64,000 nt of DNA from Oscheius onirici. Lineage: Eukaryota; Nematoda; Chromadorea; Rhabditida; Rhabditidae. Position 1 is the first letter of the stretch. Each line of letters opens with the position of its first letter. Of the stretch, positions 22,427 through 32,353 are shown in pieces. A program made the translations under genes and the position numbers. The DNA is taken from contig OW051469.1 of NCBI GenBank assembly GCA_932521025.1, forward strand, positions 5,778,398 through 5,842,397, in the 5' to 3' direction. The notes under the pieces are model-generated. The model ran no database searches. It was not told where the DNA came from and saw only the letters and a list, made by a program, of their open reading frames with translations.

Positions 22427-24318
22427 TCACAAAAAGCCGCGAGTCATCGGCACAGAGGACTCGTAGTCGAGTCGCAGCTGTCTCAATTGAGTATTCACAT
22501 CGTCTTCCGTCTGCTCGAGTTGCTCATTTGAAGAAGGCTTTCGGTAAATACGAACTTCATCGTCGAAACCAGTTCTCAGTTCGTCAGTAAGACAAGCGAT
22601 GAAGGTACGCCAGGCTCGAGCAGCTTCTCTGGTCTGAAGATTATTTCTATGAGAAAACTTCTGGTACTCGCATTGACCGACTCGTGACTGCATATCCTCT
22701 CCATGGCAATCTCACCCAGACGTTCCCAGATCTCTCTGAAATGTTTTTTACACTGTCCTTCTCATCTGCTAGACTCACCCAGTGAACCCACAACTTTTGG
22801 CCAAAACTGCATGTGCTTGTCCCATTCTCTTGAGCCTATCGATACATTCTTTTTCATCGTCCAACTGCTGAATAAGTTCGTCCAAAAATCTGAAAACAAT
22901 TTCTTCCTCTTTTGTAAATAAAATCACTTGACAATAATTTTGATGTGAGCATCCATGGTTGCAATATTCTCCTCGTCTTTGTTGAAAGCATCCACTAAGG
23001 CCGCCTTGTAGAAGATCTGTTTGACCTTCGGTGAGGCGATTTCCAACTCAATGAGAATCTTCCGGAAGATGCCGTTACATTGCCCGCGCATCATGCGCCA
23101 ACTGCCGGCCAAAGCCTGTTTCTGGCTGAAGGAGAGTGAGCTGAGAGACCCCAGTGCGCCTGGAAAAGAGTCGAGATGAGTGGGAGAAAGTGGCTGTGGC
23201 AAGTGGCTTAATTGACTGCCGATGATTGCTTATTAATTATTAGACCCGATGGATCTTTGCTACCAGTTCTTGCAGGAATTAACTTCCATAAGTGACGCGA
23301 AAAGATGCGTAAAGAGTGAGAAAACAAGAAGACAAGAATGTCCTTCCCACTAAATCGGTCATTCTGAACAAATGGACGTCCATCCAATCTCAACCAGGAG
23401 GTATTGACAATAACTCATCCTAGAAGACTCACGTTCGGTCGAGGCATTAGAACGGATGGACAGCTTTCTCTGGATGGACATGTCCGTAATCTGACCCTCT
23501 AACGAGATCCGACAAAGGGTGTCGGACAGAACTAATTGGCAACTTACATCGTCGTCGACTTGCTTGCTTGCTCGCCTTCTTTGCAGCTATGATAGACAGC
23601 CAGGAGGACATCGAATCACGGTGGAAGACTCTTCCTCTTGTCGGAGCGAATGAACAGCGACAGCCCCGTGAGAGAGGCAACGAGACGACATGACGTGACG
23701 GTAATTTAGAGTCATTTCGAGGCAACTTCATTTCTGAGCAGAGGCCAGTCAAGCGAGCAAGAGGAGGAGAGCAAAACCGAACAACCATTGAAAGTCAAAC
23801 GGGGATGAAGGATCAGAAACTTTGCAGGAGAAGATCTCTTGGGAACGAAGCATCGGGACTACATTTCTATTAGAAAACAAACTACTACTGTCAGAGACTA
23901 CAAAGAATTCCCAGAGAAGAAGTACGTTTGGATGAAGACTCACGATACGTGAGATTTAGTGTAAAGTACCAGACTAAACTAAATGAGGAGAGGAAAGTGG
24001 CAGGACCAAGAGGAAATAAGAAAATAACGGTCCTTAATTGAATTTTCAAAAAAGTGCATTGAAGCAAAAGCCTAAACTAGTCAAACTCAGAATATGCAAG
24101 GGACTCACCTCTTCTAGTCGACTTGGACCTGCTGCGACTAACTCTCCTTGGGAATCCATTGGCTCCTGAAAACGAAATTATAATTTTTAGCTGTTTTCCA
24201 CGTCTCCTAATTACAACTCTTGCTTACCTGAACTACGACTGGGACATGTCTCTTCAGTCAGACTTCTCTCAAATTTAGACCTACGCAGCTGGGCGAGACT
24301 GTCAGTCATTCTGAACAT
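22427..24318 (-). CDS. Globin-family protein with basic N-terminal extension
   Basis: Exons join in phase from ATG 24318 (MFRMTDSLAQLRRSKFERS) through a serine/arginine-rich segment (FPRRVSRSRSKSTRR) and QITDMSIQRKLSIRSNASTE. Then comes the globin fold: LSFSQKQALAGSWRMM (helix A), GIFRKILIEL, KVKQIFYKAALVDAF, HIKIIVKFLDELIQQLDDE, RMGQAHAVLAKSCGFTG with the proximal-histidine region, and REAARAWRTFIACLTDEL (helix H). The tail ends SSVPMTRGFL at 22427. Nematodes have many such globins, often neuronal and not oxygen carriers. The heme-contact residues cannot be confirmed by eye beyond the QAHAVL histidine. The gene lies 345 bp upstream of XPF on the same strand. Confidence 0.85.
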
Positions 24319-26749
24319 CGGATCAACGTATGCGGGAATCGGGAGGAAGAGTAACTGGGGGATACGTGTGACAAGAGACAGAAAAAGGAATCGGATAGGG
24401 GACGAAGTGGGTTTTGGAGTCGAGTTGCTACTCTTTATTTGAACACATTGTAATGTATTCTGACGCCATGTTTTGTGGGAGTTTGGGGGGTCTGACACGT
24501 CATTGTTTCATTTCGTTGGATCAGAATATCTATTAATTCCCAATGTTCGTGACTGGAGAATAGAGACGTCCTGGATCAGATCAGGCAAGGTATCAGCTTC
24601 AAAACAAAGTACCAAAATACATCAACCCAAGAGGAAATTAACGGTTTTTTTGCATTAGACTCTCTTTTCTTTCGTTTTCGAAAAACTCATTTCAACTACC
24701 TCATATGCTCGAAAAAGATGTTCACTTCTTTATGCTTTTTCTACGTCCAATCAACGTTATGAACTTCCTTTTTTGCCCGCGCGATAATTTGCAAAGTGCC
24801 ATCCATGAGGAGAGACAGAAAAACTAGAGGGGACAAAAGGAGGTAAAAGTTCGAAATTGAGTAGCTCTTTGGTGCGAGGAGAAGGGTCGTTTTGTGGTAA
24901 TTAAATGAGAAGAAACACGACTCCTGGTAGACTCAAGAGCTTAGAAATAGAGGGAGAACACGATCGAGGAATAATGGACATAAATATGGGAGTAGACATG
25001 GGTCACACGGGGCCCGTCTTGGGAGGTCTCTCTGATTTTTTCCGAAGACTTGGACAGAGATCAGAATTTTCCTTTCTTCACTATTCGATCCATGAGTTGT
25101 TTTAGAGAAAATAATAAGAAAATTGAGGTTTTGAGGGGAACCACTCGTTTCATGACTACGTTCTAAGGAGAAAGATCGAAGAACTGGGAGATGATAGGGA
25201 TGTTTTTGGCAAAGGCGAACGGAAGTATTTCTTCCGAAAATGATGTTTTAGCGTGATCTGGTTCTTATCAACATCTGACTCAACGAGAACTTACGTTTGG
25301 GCATGGAGATGCGATGTCGACTGGTAACGGTAATGGGGTCGGGACATGTCTACTCCCAGGTAAAATGTCCTCGTTAATGGCAGTTTCTAGTGGCAACAGT
25401 GGAAATGATGAGATCGGAGAGATAAGTCATCGCATACTTTCAAACTGCGCGTTTCCGATGGTCGAGCCCGAGGAGAGAAGTTTTCAGAAACAATAGTCGG
25501 ACGGGACTCATTCGGAATGCCGGAAGTCAACAGACATATTGGGTTTCGCGCCTTCTTAAAAGGAGAGATACTCTGAAAGTCTGGAGCAGAAGACCAGATT
25601 GAACGTTATCTATGTCTCGATCGGACACGTTCTCTACAGTATACTCTCCAGAATGCTCCCAGAATTTGGAAAACACTTGTGAAACTTGCTTAGTAACCCG
25701 CAGGAACATTTCAAGGGGACGAGGAACCGAATTGTCAAGGGAAAAAGCTTGAACTCAGGACAGCGGAAGGATATTCAGCTTGAGCTTTAGCCCCAATTCG
25801 AGGGCTTTTATGATAGGAGAAAGAGAGACAAGACACTCCAATTTAAGCAATGGTTGGCGGAAGCTGTAAAAGGGGGTGGCCATTAATTCTAAGACATTTT
25901 TCATATATCTGTCACACGACTTTACGCCTCTTTTCGAAAGAATATCGGAACAAACCTTGAGCATTTCTGGGAACACGACAGGATTGAGTCCTCCTCAACG
26001 AAGTCGGAAGAACTGTCAGATCATTGCTGCTCATTCTGAAAGAGAGACGATGGGTTGGCAATGAATTCCGAGAGATGAGCCACCACGGACCAGTGCTAAT
26101 CGTGCATGAATTAAAGCATGTTGCCAATGGAATTGTTTAGAACAACACATGTGGTGGGAAATCAGAAACATAAAATTTGATCAGGATAAAAGATATGCTT
26201 GCTGCGAAAGCAAGGCGAATAGATTGTGTTAACGGGAAAACAATCTCAGCATTTCAAGGAAAGTTCTGTACGTTTGTTAAGCTCAGAAAAACACAGGTGA
26301 GGGTGGGTTTGACGCAACTTATTCATCAGATTAGATCGAAAACTATGCGCTGTTTTTCCGAACCTTCGGGGAGGTTTCTCTTCAGAAAATGACAGTTAAT
26401 TCTAGAGGATTGGAGGAGAGTTAATGGGGAAAGAATGTGTTGATTCGAGAAAAGGTAGTTGAGAGGAAACTATGCATAAGAGTAGCGCGTAGCTAGGAAA
26501 TTCATGAATTCGAGAGTCGGTCTGATCCGCTTGATTTACTACACTCTTTTGCTTCCTGGATCAAACTTAAACTAAAGATGAAAACAGTGGATCAACTGAA
26601 GACGAAGATCGAAAACTCGCAATCGGATTGTTCGTGCGGAAGACACAAAATTTGATTCTCTCTTGCCCGACTGAACTCTGCCAGAAGTCGTGCCGATTGT
26701 TCTTTAGCGAAGGGTGGCAATTGTGGGCTGTCATGGAGGGCGAGAGCAA
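24319..26749. other. Gene-poor region
   Basis: Only short open frames are present, on both strands, with no recognisable family, signal peptide or good splice structure. It may hold regulatory DNA for the globin or the Shaw locus. No repeat matching another part of the window was noticed. Confidence 0.4.
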
Positions 26750-26929
26750 TTAGTCAGAGTCTTCATCTAAGATCAAAACAGATTTCGAATATGACAACGG
26801 TTTTAGCCAGACATGGATGGAATGTTGATTGTTCCCTCTCTCCTGACAGGATGTTCGCCTTATGAGTCGAAAGAATGCCACGAGATGGAAAATGACGACT
26901 AGATGCAAGACGGCAATTAGATGTTTCAT
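26750..26929 (-). CDS. Candidate small secreted peptide
   Basis: A 60-residue frame starts with a strong signal-peptide-like leader (MKHLIAVLHLVVIFHLVAFF), followed by a short polar region with a dibasic site (RLIRRTSCQE) and an acidic end (LDEDSD). No family recognised. It could be a peptide precursor or a chance open frame, and an intron is possible. Confidence 0.3.
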   Translation of the reverse strand: MKHLIAVLHLVVIFHLVAFFRLIRRTSCQERGNNQHSIHVWLKPLSYSKSVLILDEDSD

Positions 26930-27287
26930 AGGGCTCGTTTTACTCTCTTGAGTGTGCTTTTTGTAGGTAAACTTTGGAAAGCTCAGACGGGTAAGAGGGA
27001 AGACGTAAAGAAGGTAATTGGTCTGATTACGTTCATCTATGTCGTGTTGTGAATGGAAACATTTCAGAAATCTTCCGACTAGACACCTTCTCCAAGTCAA
27101 ACAAAAATCTCCTTTTTGTAGTTTTATTACAGTCTCTAGAGGGAGCTAGAAGATAGAGGTACGTCTTTTGAAGCTACTGACGTTCCCTCCCGAGTTTTTC
27201 AAACCAACTGCTCGACCCGTGACTGTCTACATTCGAGAGAACGACGTGCTGAATGAGCGACGTCCGGAATCGCTTTGACGAGCCGAG

Positions 27288-27807
27288 ATGGGGAGAAAAA
27301 GGGTGGTAGTTTTCTCGGCCACACACCTTTTTGTTGTCTTTGCTATAACATTCTGTTTAATAAATCACGTTTTTGCGGAGCAGGTGTGTAGTTCACAACA
27401 TCTCCAGTGATAACAAAACACTGCGAACTGTCTAAAATTCTAAGCAATGCCTTATTCAACGCTCACACTGTTTTCAGATTTAAAAACAACTTCGTTAAAG
27501 TTTTACTCTTGATTTCACAAGCAGTTCTACCTGAATCCAGTTCTTCTTCTTCCGATCGCGATTCTGCTACGGACCCACTTCGCCGTTCGACTGCTCCCCG
27601 CATTCTCCTACGGCTATGCGGAATGGATTATTATTTTGGCCAAAAGATTGTCTAGGCTGTGTCCTTTTGGTTCCAAACGACAAACGACAATCTCGATCTG
27701 TGTCCTGCAGTTGCACTCATGGAATAATCATCCAACAGAAGACGTCAGCTCTCTTCGAAGAGTGGATATTGTTTGTCCACACCGACCCTATTTCCCCGGC
27801 GGATTGA
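27288..27807 (+). CDS. Candidate secreted protein with signal-peptide exon
   Basis: Exon 27288-27383 encodes a basic start and a long hydrophobic leader (MGRKRVVVFSATHLFVVFAI, then TFCLINHVFAEQ), ending phase 0 at a GTGTGT donor. Two acceptors (CACAAGCAG near 27522 and GAATCCAG near 27541) open long frames. One gives a cysteine-containing product ending at the TGA about 27807 (FCYGPTSPFDC, KDCLGCVLLV, SCSCTHG). All three frames are partly open here, so the true one is undecided. No family recognised. Confidence 0.4.
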
Positions 27808-27937
27808 GCTAAATTGCAATGGTCCGGGATGACAAGACACTTGCCCTTTCTCGTCTCTGCAAGAGTCGTTAATTTGACGGAGAACGGGGGATGACTAAAC
27901 GGCTTGTACGTTTTTTTGTCATGAACAGTCTGGCGTT

Positions 27938-28162
27938 TTGCCGTTTTTCCCAGTGTTCCACAGTTCCCTTTTCTTGAAGGGAAGTTTATTCCAGTTTGCG
28001 GTTCTAGTCTTACGGTCTGCTCCTATAGTTATTACCAATATCACAGAACAAAAGAAATCAGAAGTCATCATCGAAACTAATTCGAATACAGAAGCCCCTA
28101 CTCTTTCCTCTCTTTCGCACATTATTCGATCCCTGCTTCAAATCATCTTGTTTCTTTTTTGA
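27938..28162 (+). other. Open frame with hydrophobic C-terminus
   Basis: The frame reads FAVLVLRSAPIVITNITEQK, then an acidic, serine-rich stretch, and ends IIRSLLQIILFLF before TGA. No ATG start was identified and it may be chance. It could be a further exon or a GPI-type C-terminus. Confidence 0.2.
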
Positions 28163-28327
28163 ATGCTTCTGCCGTCTGTGCCCTTTTCATAGACGCCAAG
28201 AGCAATCCTTTCACGTTAATTACGCCACAACCTCATCGCAAAATGAGGTGGTGAATCTGGCGTTTGTCTCCGAAGGTCGCATTGTCCAATTCTCATTTCC
28301 TTTCAAGTCTCGCCCTTTCTATTGCTA

Positions 28328-28348
28328 ATGTCAGCTGCCAGCTTCTCC
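28328..28348 (+). other. Possible first coding exon of the Shaw locus (a)
   Basis: The seven-codon exon MSAASFS ends in phase 0 at GTGAGT. The phase fits the T1 exon at 32922. It is very short, so this is the weakest of the candidates. Confidence 0.2.
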
Positions 28349-28945
28349 GTGAGTTATTTTTTAAGGCTCAGAAAACTTCAAAGAGCTCCCGGCTTCACGC
28401 CAGATTACCACTCGCAGCTTAGCATAATAACTTACGCAAAAAGGCTCAGTTTGTTCAGGCTCCGATTGCCAACAAATTCCGGATATGAACATTTGTGTCT
28501 CTCTGTTGACCTAGTCCTTGTCTTTTTTCTCGGGACGCGTCAGCACGTCTCTTCCGATTACATTCGGTTTTTCTAGTTGTTGAACTTCGTTTTTCTGTCG
28601 TTTTTGAGTTTGTTTTGCCTCCAGAAAACAGAAGACGGAAATAAGAGTCTGGACTGAAAGACGAGCTAATTGAGACTGGAAGTACTAGCTCACTTACACC
28701 CGCGCGTCATCATGCTCACCCTCTCTAGCACAAGATGTGATCTGGTCAAGTCAAAGTCCTTTAAGGTTCGCTCTTTTGGACACGCTACGAGTAGAAGGGG
28801 ATTTGCGCGAAGGTCGTTTCTCTTCCGGTCTCTCTGGCACCTTTGGAGACAGAGTGTATCATTTTTCAATTACTCTAAATGCTAATAGTCGATTGACTCT
28901 TGAATTGGTCAAGACTCCTTCTCGCGAAGAATGCTGTCTTTCCAG

Positions 28946-29037
28946 ATGGACTATCTCTCCATACACGACGACGACACTTCCGTCGCCTCGTCCGACAAGA
29001 GCTGTGAACGGGGATTCTCCAGATCCGCTAGGAAAAG
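28946..29037 (+). other. Alternative first coding exon of the Shaw locus (b)
   Basis: The ATG lies directly after a CTTTCCAG acceptor. The exon encodes MDYLSIHDDDTSVASSDKSC and a basic end (RSARKR), and ends in phase 2 at GTAGGT. The phase joins the shared exon at 29484 (AG plus ATCTTC), giving RSSVRMFYDEST. Confidence 0.5.
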
Positions 29038-29378
29038 GTAGGTCTTACTCTCTTCCTACTGTAGAGATTGGTTATGGCGTAGAATCAAGACCAGATGAAA
29101 TATATTCCTTGTCTAAAATGTCTGAAACAAACAGAGGAAGAACACGTTCCCTTAACAAAAACTACTTTTGTTCTCAAACCCGAAAAGCGAAGGGACGGGT
29201 GTTCTTCCAGCTCGTTACAAATCAAGGCTGCTCTAATGCATTGCCTCGACGAATGACCCTTCTTCCATTTTGGTTCGTCTTCTCCACCCCTTCGGAGAGA
29301 GTCTTTTCGCATAAGTAATAAGCCCCATTAGAGAAAACTGCCAGCTAGTGTGTCTCTAGCAACAGCCGCTCCTTCCAG

Positions 29379-29424
29379 CCATGAAGAGAGCTCCCAGACC
29401 GCTCAGGCGCAGTGCCACCACTAG
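29379..29424 (+). other. Alternative first coding exon of the Shaw locus (c)
   Basis: After CCTTCCAG, the ATG at 29381 begins MKRAPRPLRRSATTR and ends in phase 2 at GTAATT. It joins the exon at 29484 in the same phase as exon (b). Joining (b) to (c) would give a stop, so they look mutually exclusive. Confidence 0.5.
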
Positions 29425-29483
29425 GTAATTTATAGGACAGTTGGATGGAGATGGTCCTTGGTATTCAACAAAGGAAATTTCAG

Positions 29484-29535
29484 ATCTTCGGTACGGATGT
29501 TTTACGATGAGAGCACTTTTGCCGACAGGAAAGCT
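29484..29535 (+). other. Shared upstream exon of the Shaw locus
   Basis: This exon follows a TTTCAG acceptor, encodes SSVRMFYDESTFADRKA and ends in phase 0 at GTGAGT. That phase matches the T1 exon at 32922. Confidence 0.5.
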
Positions 29536-30808
29536 GTGAGTTCATTTTCACAATATTCAAGTCCTCTTGACCAGTTGGCAACTGACTTTATCTAAGAGAC
29601 GAGAAAAATGTCCACTTCCCGGCTATCTCCTACTGCCGATAAACTATAAATAATTCCAGTGTACTCCTACTTATCTAGTATAGTCATCACGCAGCCACGT
29701 TTCCACCGAAAAAAGAGGTCTCTAGTGTAAGAGTCCATTAGTGAGGGCCACTTTTGAACGGACGATCTTGAGAACGTCAAGACTTTCTTTCCGGGGGAAA
29801 TTAAGTTAGTGTAGCTACTCTTTGTGAGAGCTTAATTTGATCTCTCTCTCTCAGCTCACTCTTTTTCTCTTTTGAACACTGCCCGGAAATTGACGGGATG
29901 GGAACAGGAGAGCTGCCATTTGATGTCTCTTTCTCCCTCTCATCAAAATCAAAAACGAAGCTGTCATTTTCCATAATTAGAGTAATCTACTGATTACTTC
30001 CCGGCTGCTCCTCTCACATTCCATGACACATTGGGGCGGATTGGAAGATCACAGAGAGTGTCGCGGAGAGCGGTAATGGAGAGGTGCTCGAAGTTCGAAT
30101 GAAATCTGATCTGGATTCCGCGACTCACTCACTCTGCTCCTTGAGAGAGAGGAAGAAGGGCAAGACCACATGGGCGTCGGCATGGGATTACTGAAGCTCC
30201 ATTCCATTCTTACTCCAATTTTTCATTCCCTTCAACCATTTCTTTATCATTTTCTCAAATTCCTCTCAAAATTTTGTCTCTTCCTCCACATCTTGTTCTG
30301 AAAGCTTTACCTCAACTGGTTTTGGACTTTTTTGTACTTATATTTCTTCCTTTGTGAGGTCCCTAACTTTCCATTTCCAAATCCAGCTCACGGATTTTGG
30401 CTCTTGAAAAAACTTGGAGGCTCTTGTGGATTACAGTATAAATCGGACTACAGGCAACTTAAAAAGATTTTCCAAGACTTTGTGAGCTTTGATGAATTTC
30501 TCGAAAAAAATACTCTGAAAAATCATTGAAGGATCTTGTATGCTCTGGATTCTTTCTCGTCTTTCTGACGACTAATTCCACTTCATCACAGCCCGCGCGA
30601 CGTGCCCTAATCGTCCTTTTAAAAGAAAAGTTTCTCTTGACGAAGAGCAAGTGGACTGGCGGGTGTCAAGATCAGCATCTCCGATTATAGAGTCTAAAAT
30701 CTTTTTGTTGTGATCAGACCTCTGTCTCCATTAATTTTGTCATGGCGCGTCAGCAGGCAAACGAGCAGACCCCATGTTCCTAAGGGTTCGGTGTAAAGCT
30801 GTCAAAAT

Positions 30809-30877
30809 ATGTTTCCTCCGCCGCAACATGGTCCCGATTTTTCTGCTGCTAATCACAGACGGCAATCCGTTTTTCAG
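30809..30877 (+). other. Alternative first coding exon of the Shaw locus (d)
   Basis: The ATG at 30809 has a good A-rich context. The 23 codons begin MFPPPQHGPDFSAANHRR and end in phase 0 at GTAAAT, compatible with the T1 exon at 32922. Confidence 0.45.
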
Positions 30878-31419
30878 GTAAATCCTTTACAGAGATCAGT
30901 AGACAGATAGGATGTGTGTGCACTCTGCCAAAAACGGATTCGGCGGAACACTCAAATTTGCATGTGTGCCCTCCCGGCCCTTCCCTATAAGCCACTTTTG
31001 CGCAGAAGGCGGCTGCTTCTTCTGTCTTCAGACATGTTATGCTAGAAGATTTCCTTGATTCCTTCTAGAGTCCAGGAACAGGCTATTTTGAGGCACTTTG
31101 TCGTCAATCTTTATCTAGTCAAGTCCAATGGCTAACAGTAAAATCCTCAACACCCAGTTTACAAACCACCTTGTTTCATGAGTGTCTCTGTGTTCTTTAC
31201 CGCTACTAGTTTTTTCGGAGCTACCAATTGAGCTTGCCGGAAACAGCTGCTTCATGGACACTACAATTGATGACAGCCGGCTGTCTATGACACCAATTGT
31301 ACAATTGACCTTTTTGAGGACAGAGTCGAAAAAGTGAATTGAATCCAAGTCTAGTCAGATGTAACTGCCACTTTTATGATAGCGCAGATTGATTATGTCT
31401 TTGTACTTGACCTCACGAC

Positions 31420-31455
31420 ATGCCTTTCGCTCCGGCTAGGACGGCTCCTCGCAAG
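31420..31455 (+). other. Alternative first coding exon of the Shaw locus (e)
   Basis: The twelve-codon exon MPFAPARTAPRK ends in phase 0 at GTAAAA, compatible with the T1 exon at 32922. Confidence 0.4.
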
Positions 31456-31796
31456 GTAAAACGATTTAAAATAGTTCATTAAATCGTCTCCTTCCCATTA
31501 GTCGAGTCGTTCGCTTTGTAACTAAGAAACTCACGGAAGTACACCCTTTGGTTTAATTTATGGCTCTCATTCGGAATATCCCTGTCGGACTATTCGTAAT
31601 TCTTACAATTCTGTGAGTTGAATCCAAATCAAAAAGTATATGAAAAGTCTGAAAATTCTCAACTCATAAATTCTCAACCCTAGCCCACCAGACGACCAAG
31701 AGTAATTCTCGAAAAACCATTCAAAGATCTTGTTGTGGTTTAAAGTCTCCAAGCTCAAATTTCTGCGCAGTTCGCACCTCGTCTTCTCGCTCTCAA

Positions 31797-31823
31797 ATGT
31801 TCTTCCTCGAGCTACTCCCGAAA
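31797..31823 (+). other. Possible first coding exon of the Shaw locus (f)
   Basis: The nine-codon exon MFFLELLPK ends in phase 0 at a consensus GTAAGT donor. It is short; listed because phase and donor fit. Confidence 0.25.
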
Positions 31824-32353
31824 GTAAGTAAAGGAGTCCAGATAGCCGTAATTGTCAGCAAATTGCCGTCTTTCTCTTTCTCTCTCTTTGGTCCTACTTC
31901 TGGCTCTATTTACCTTTCTGATTGATTCCTCGAAATTCTCTCCTCTACGTTTTTAGAGCTTCCCTGCTGAGCAGAACAATTGCTTCGAGCTCGTTGCAAT
32001 CTTTCACACGTAATTTCACTCTTTTCGGACCAAGAACATTCCGAGAAGAGAAGAATTCAAGTGAAAAAAAACGTTGAAAAGTTAACTGAATGTGGACTGA
32101 GACTGTACAGAAAAGAACTAATAGAAGTCTATTCAAAAGACAATAGACATTCGAAAATGTTCATTTGCGGTTCATCAGTATCTCCTCGTCTTCAGTCCGT
32201 CCTCTCTCCAATTATCTCAGCTCAATCACTGTGATCAGTCTCTAGTCCAAGAGAGCCATTATCCCGACTAGGGGTGTGGCTGCTTTTCGATGTTTCCTTC
32301 TCCAAAGGGGTTCTTCCTGTCCCGTGTTCTAGTGGTCTCTCTTAGTCTCAAAC

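Noticed and set aside
28737-29318. Long plus-strand frame of 193 codons
   Set aside because: It runs across a better-supported exon (28946-29037) in another frame, with clear acceptor and donor sites, and has no recognisable domain.
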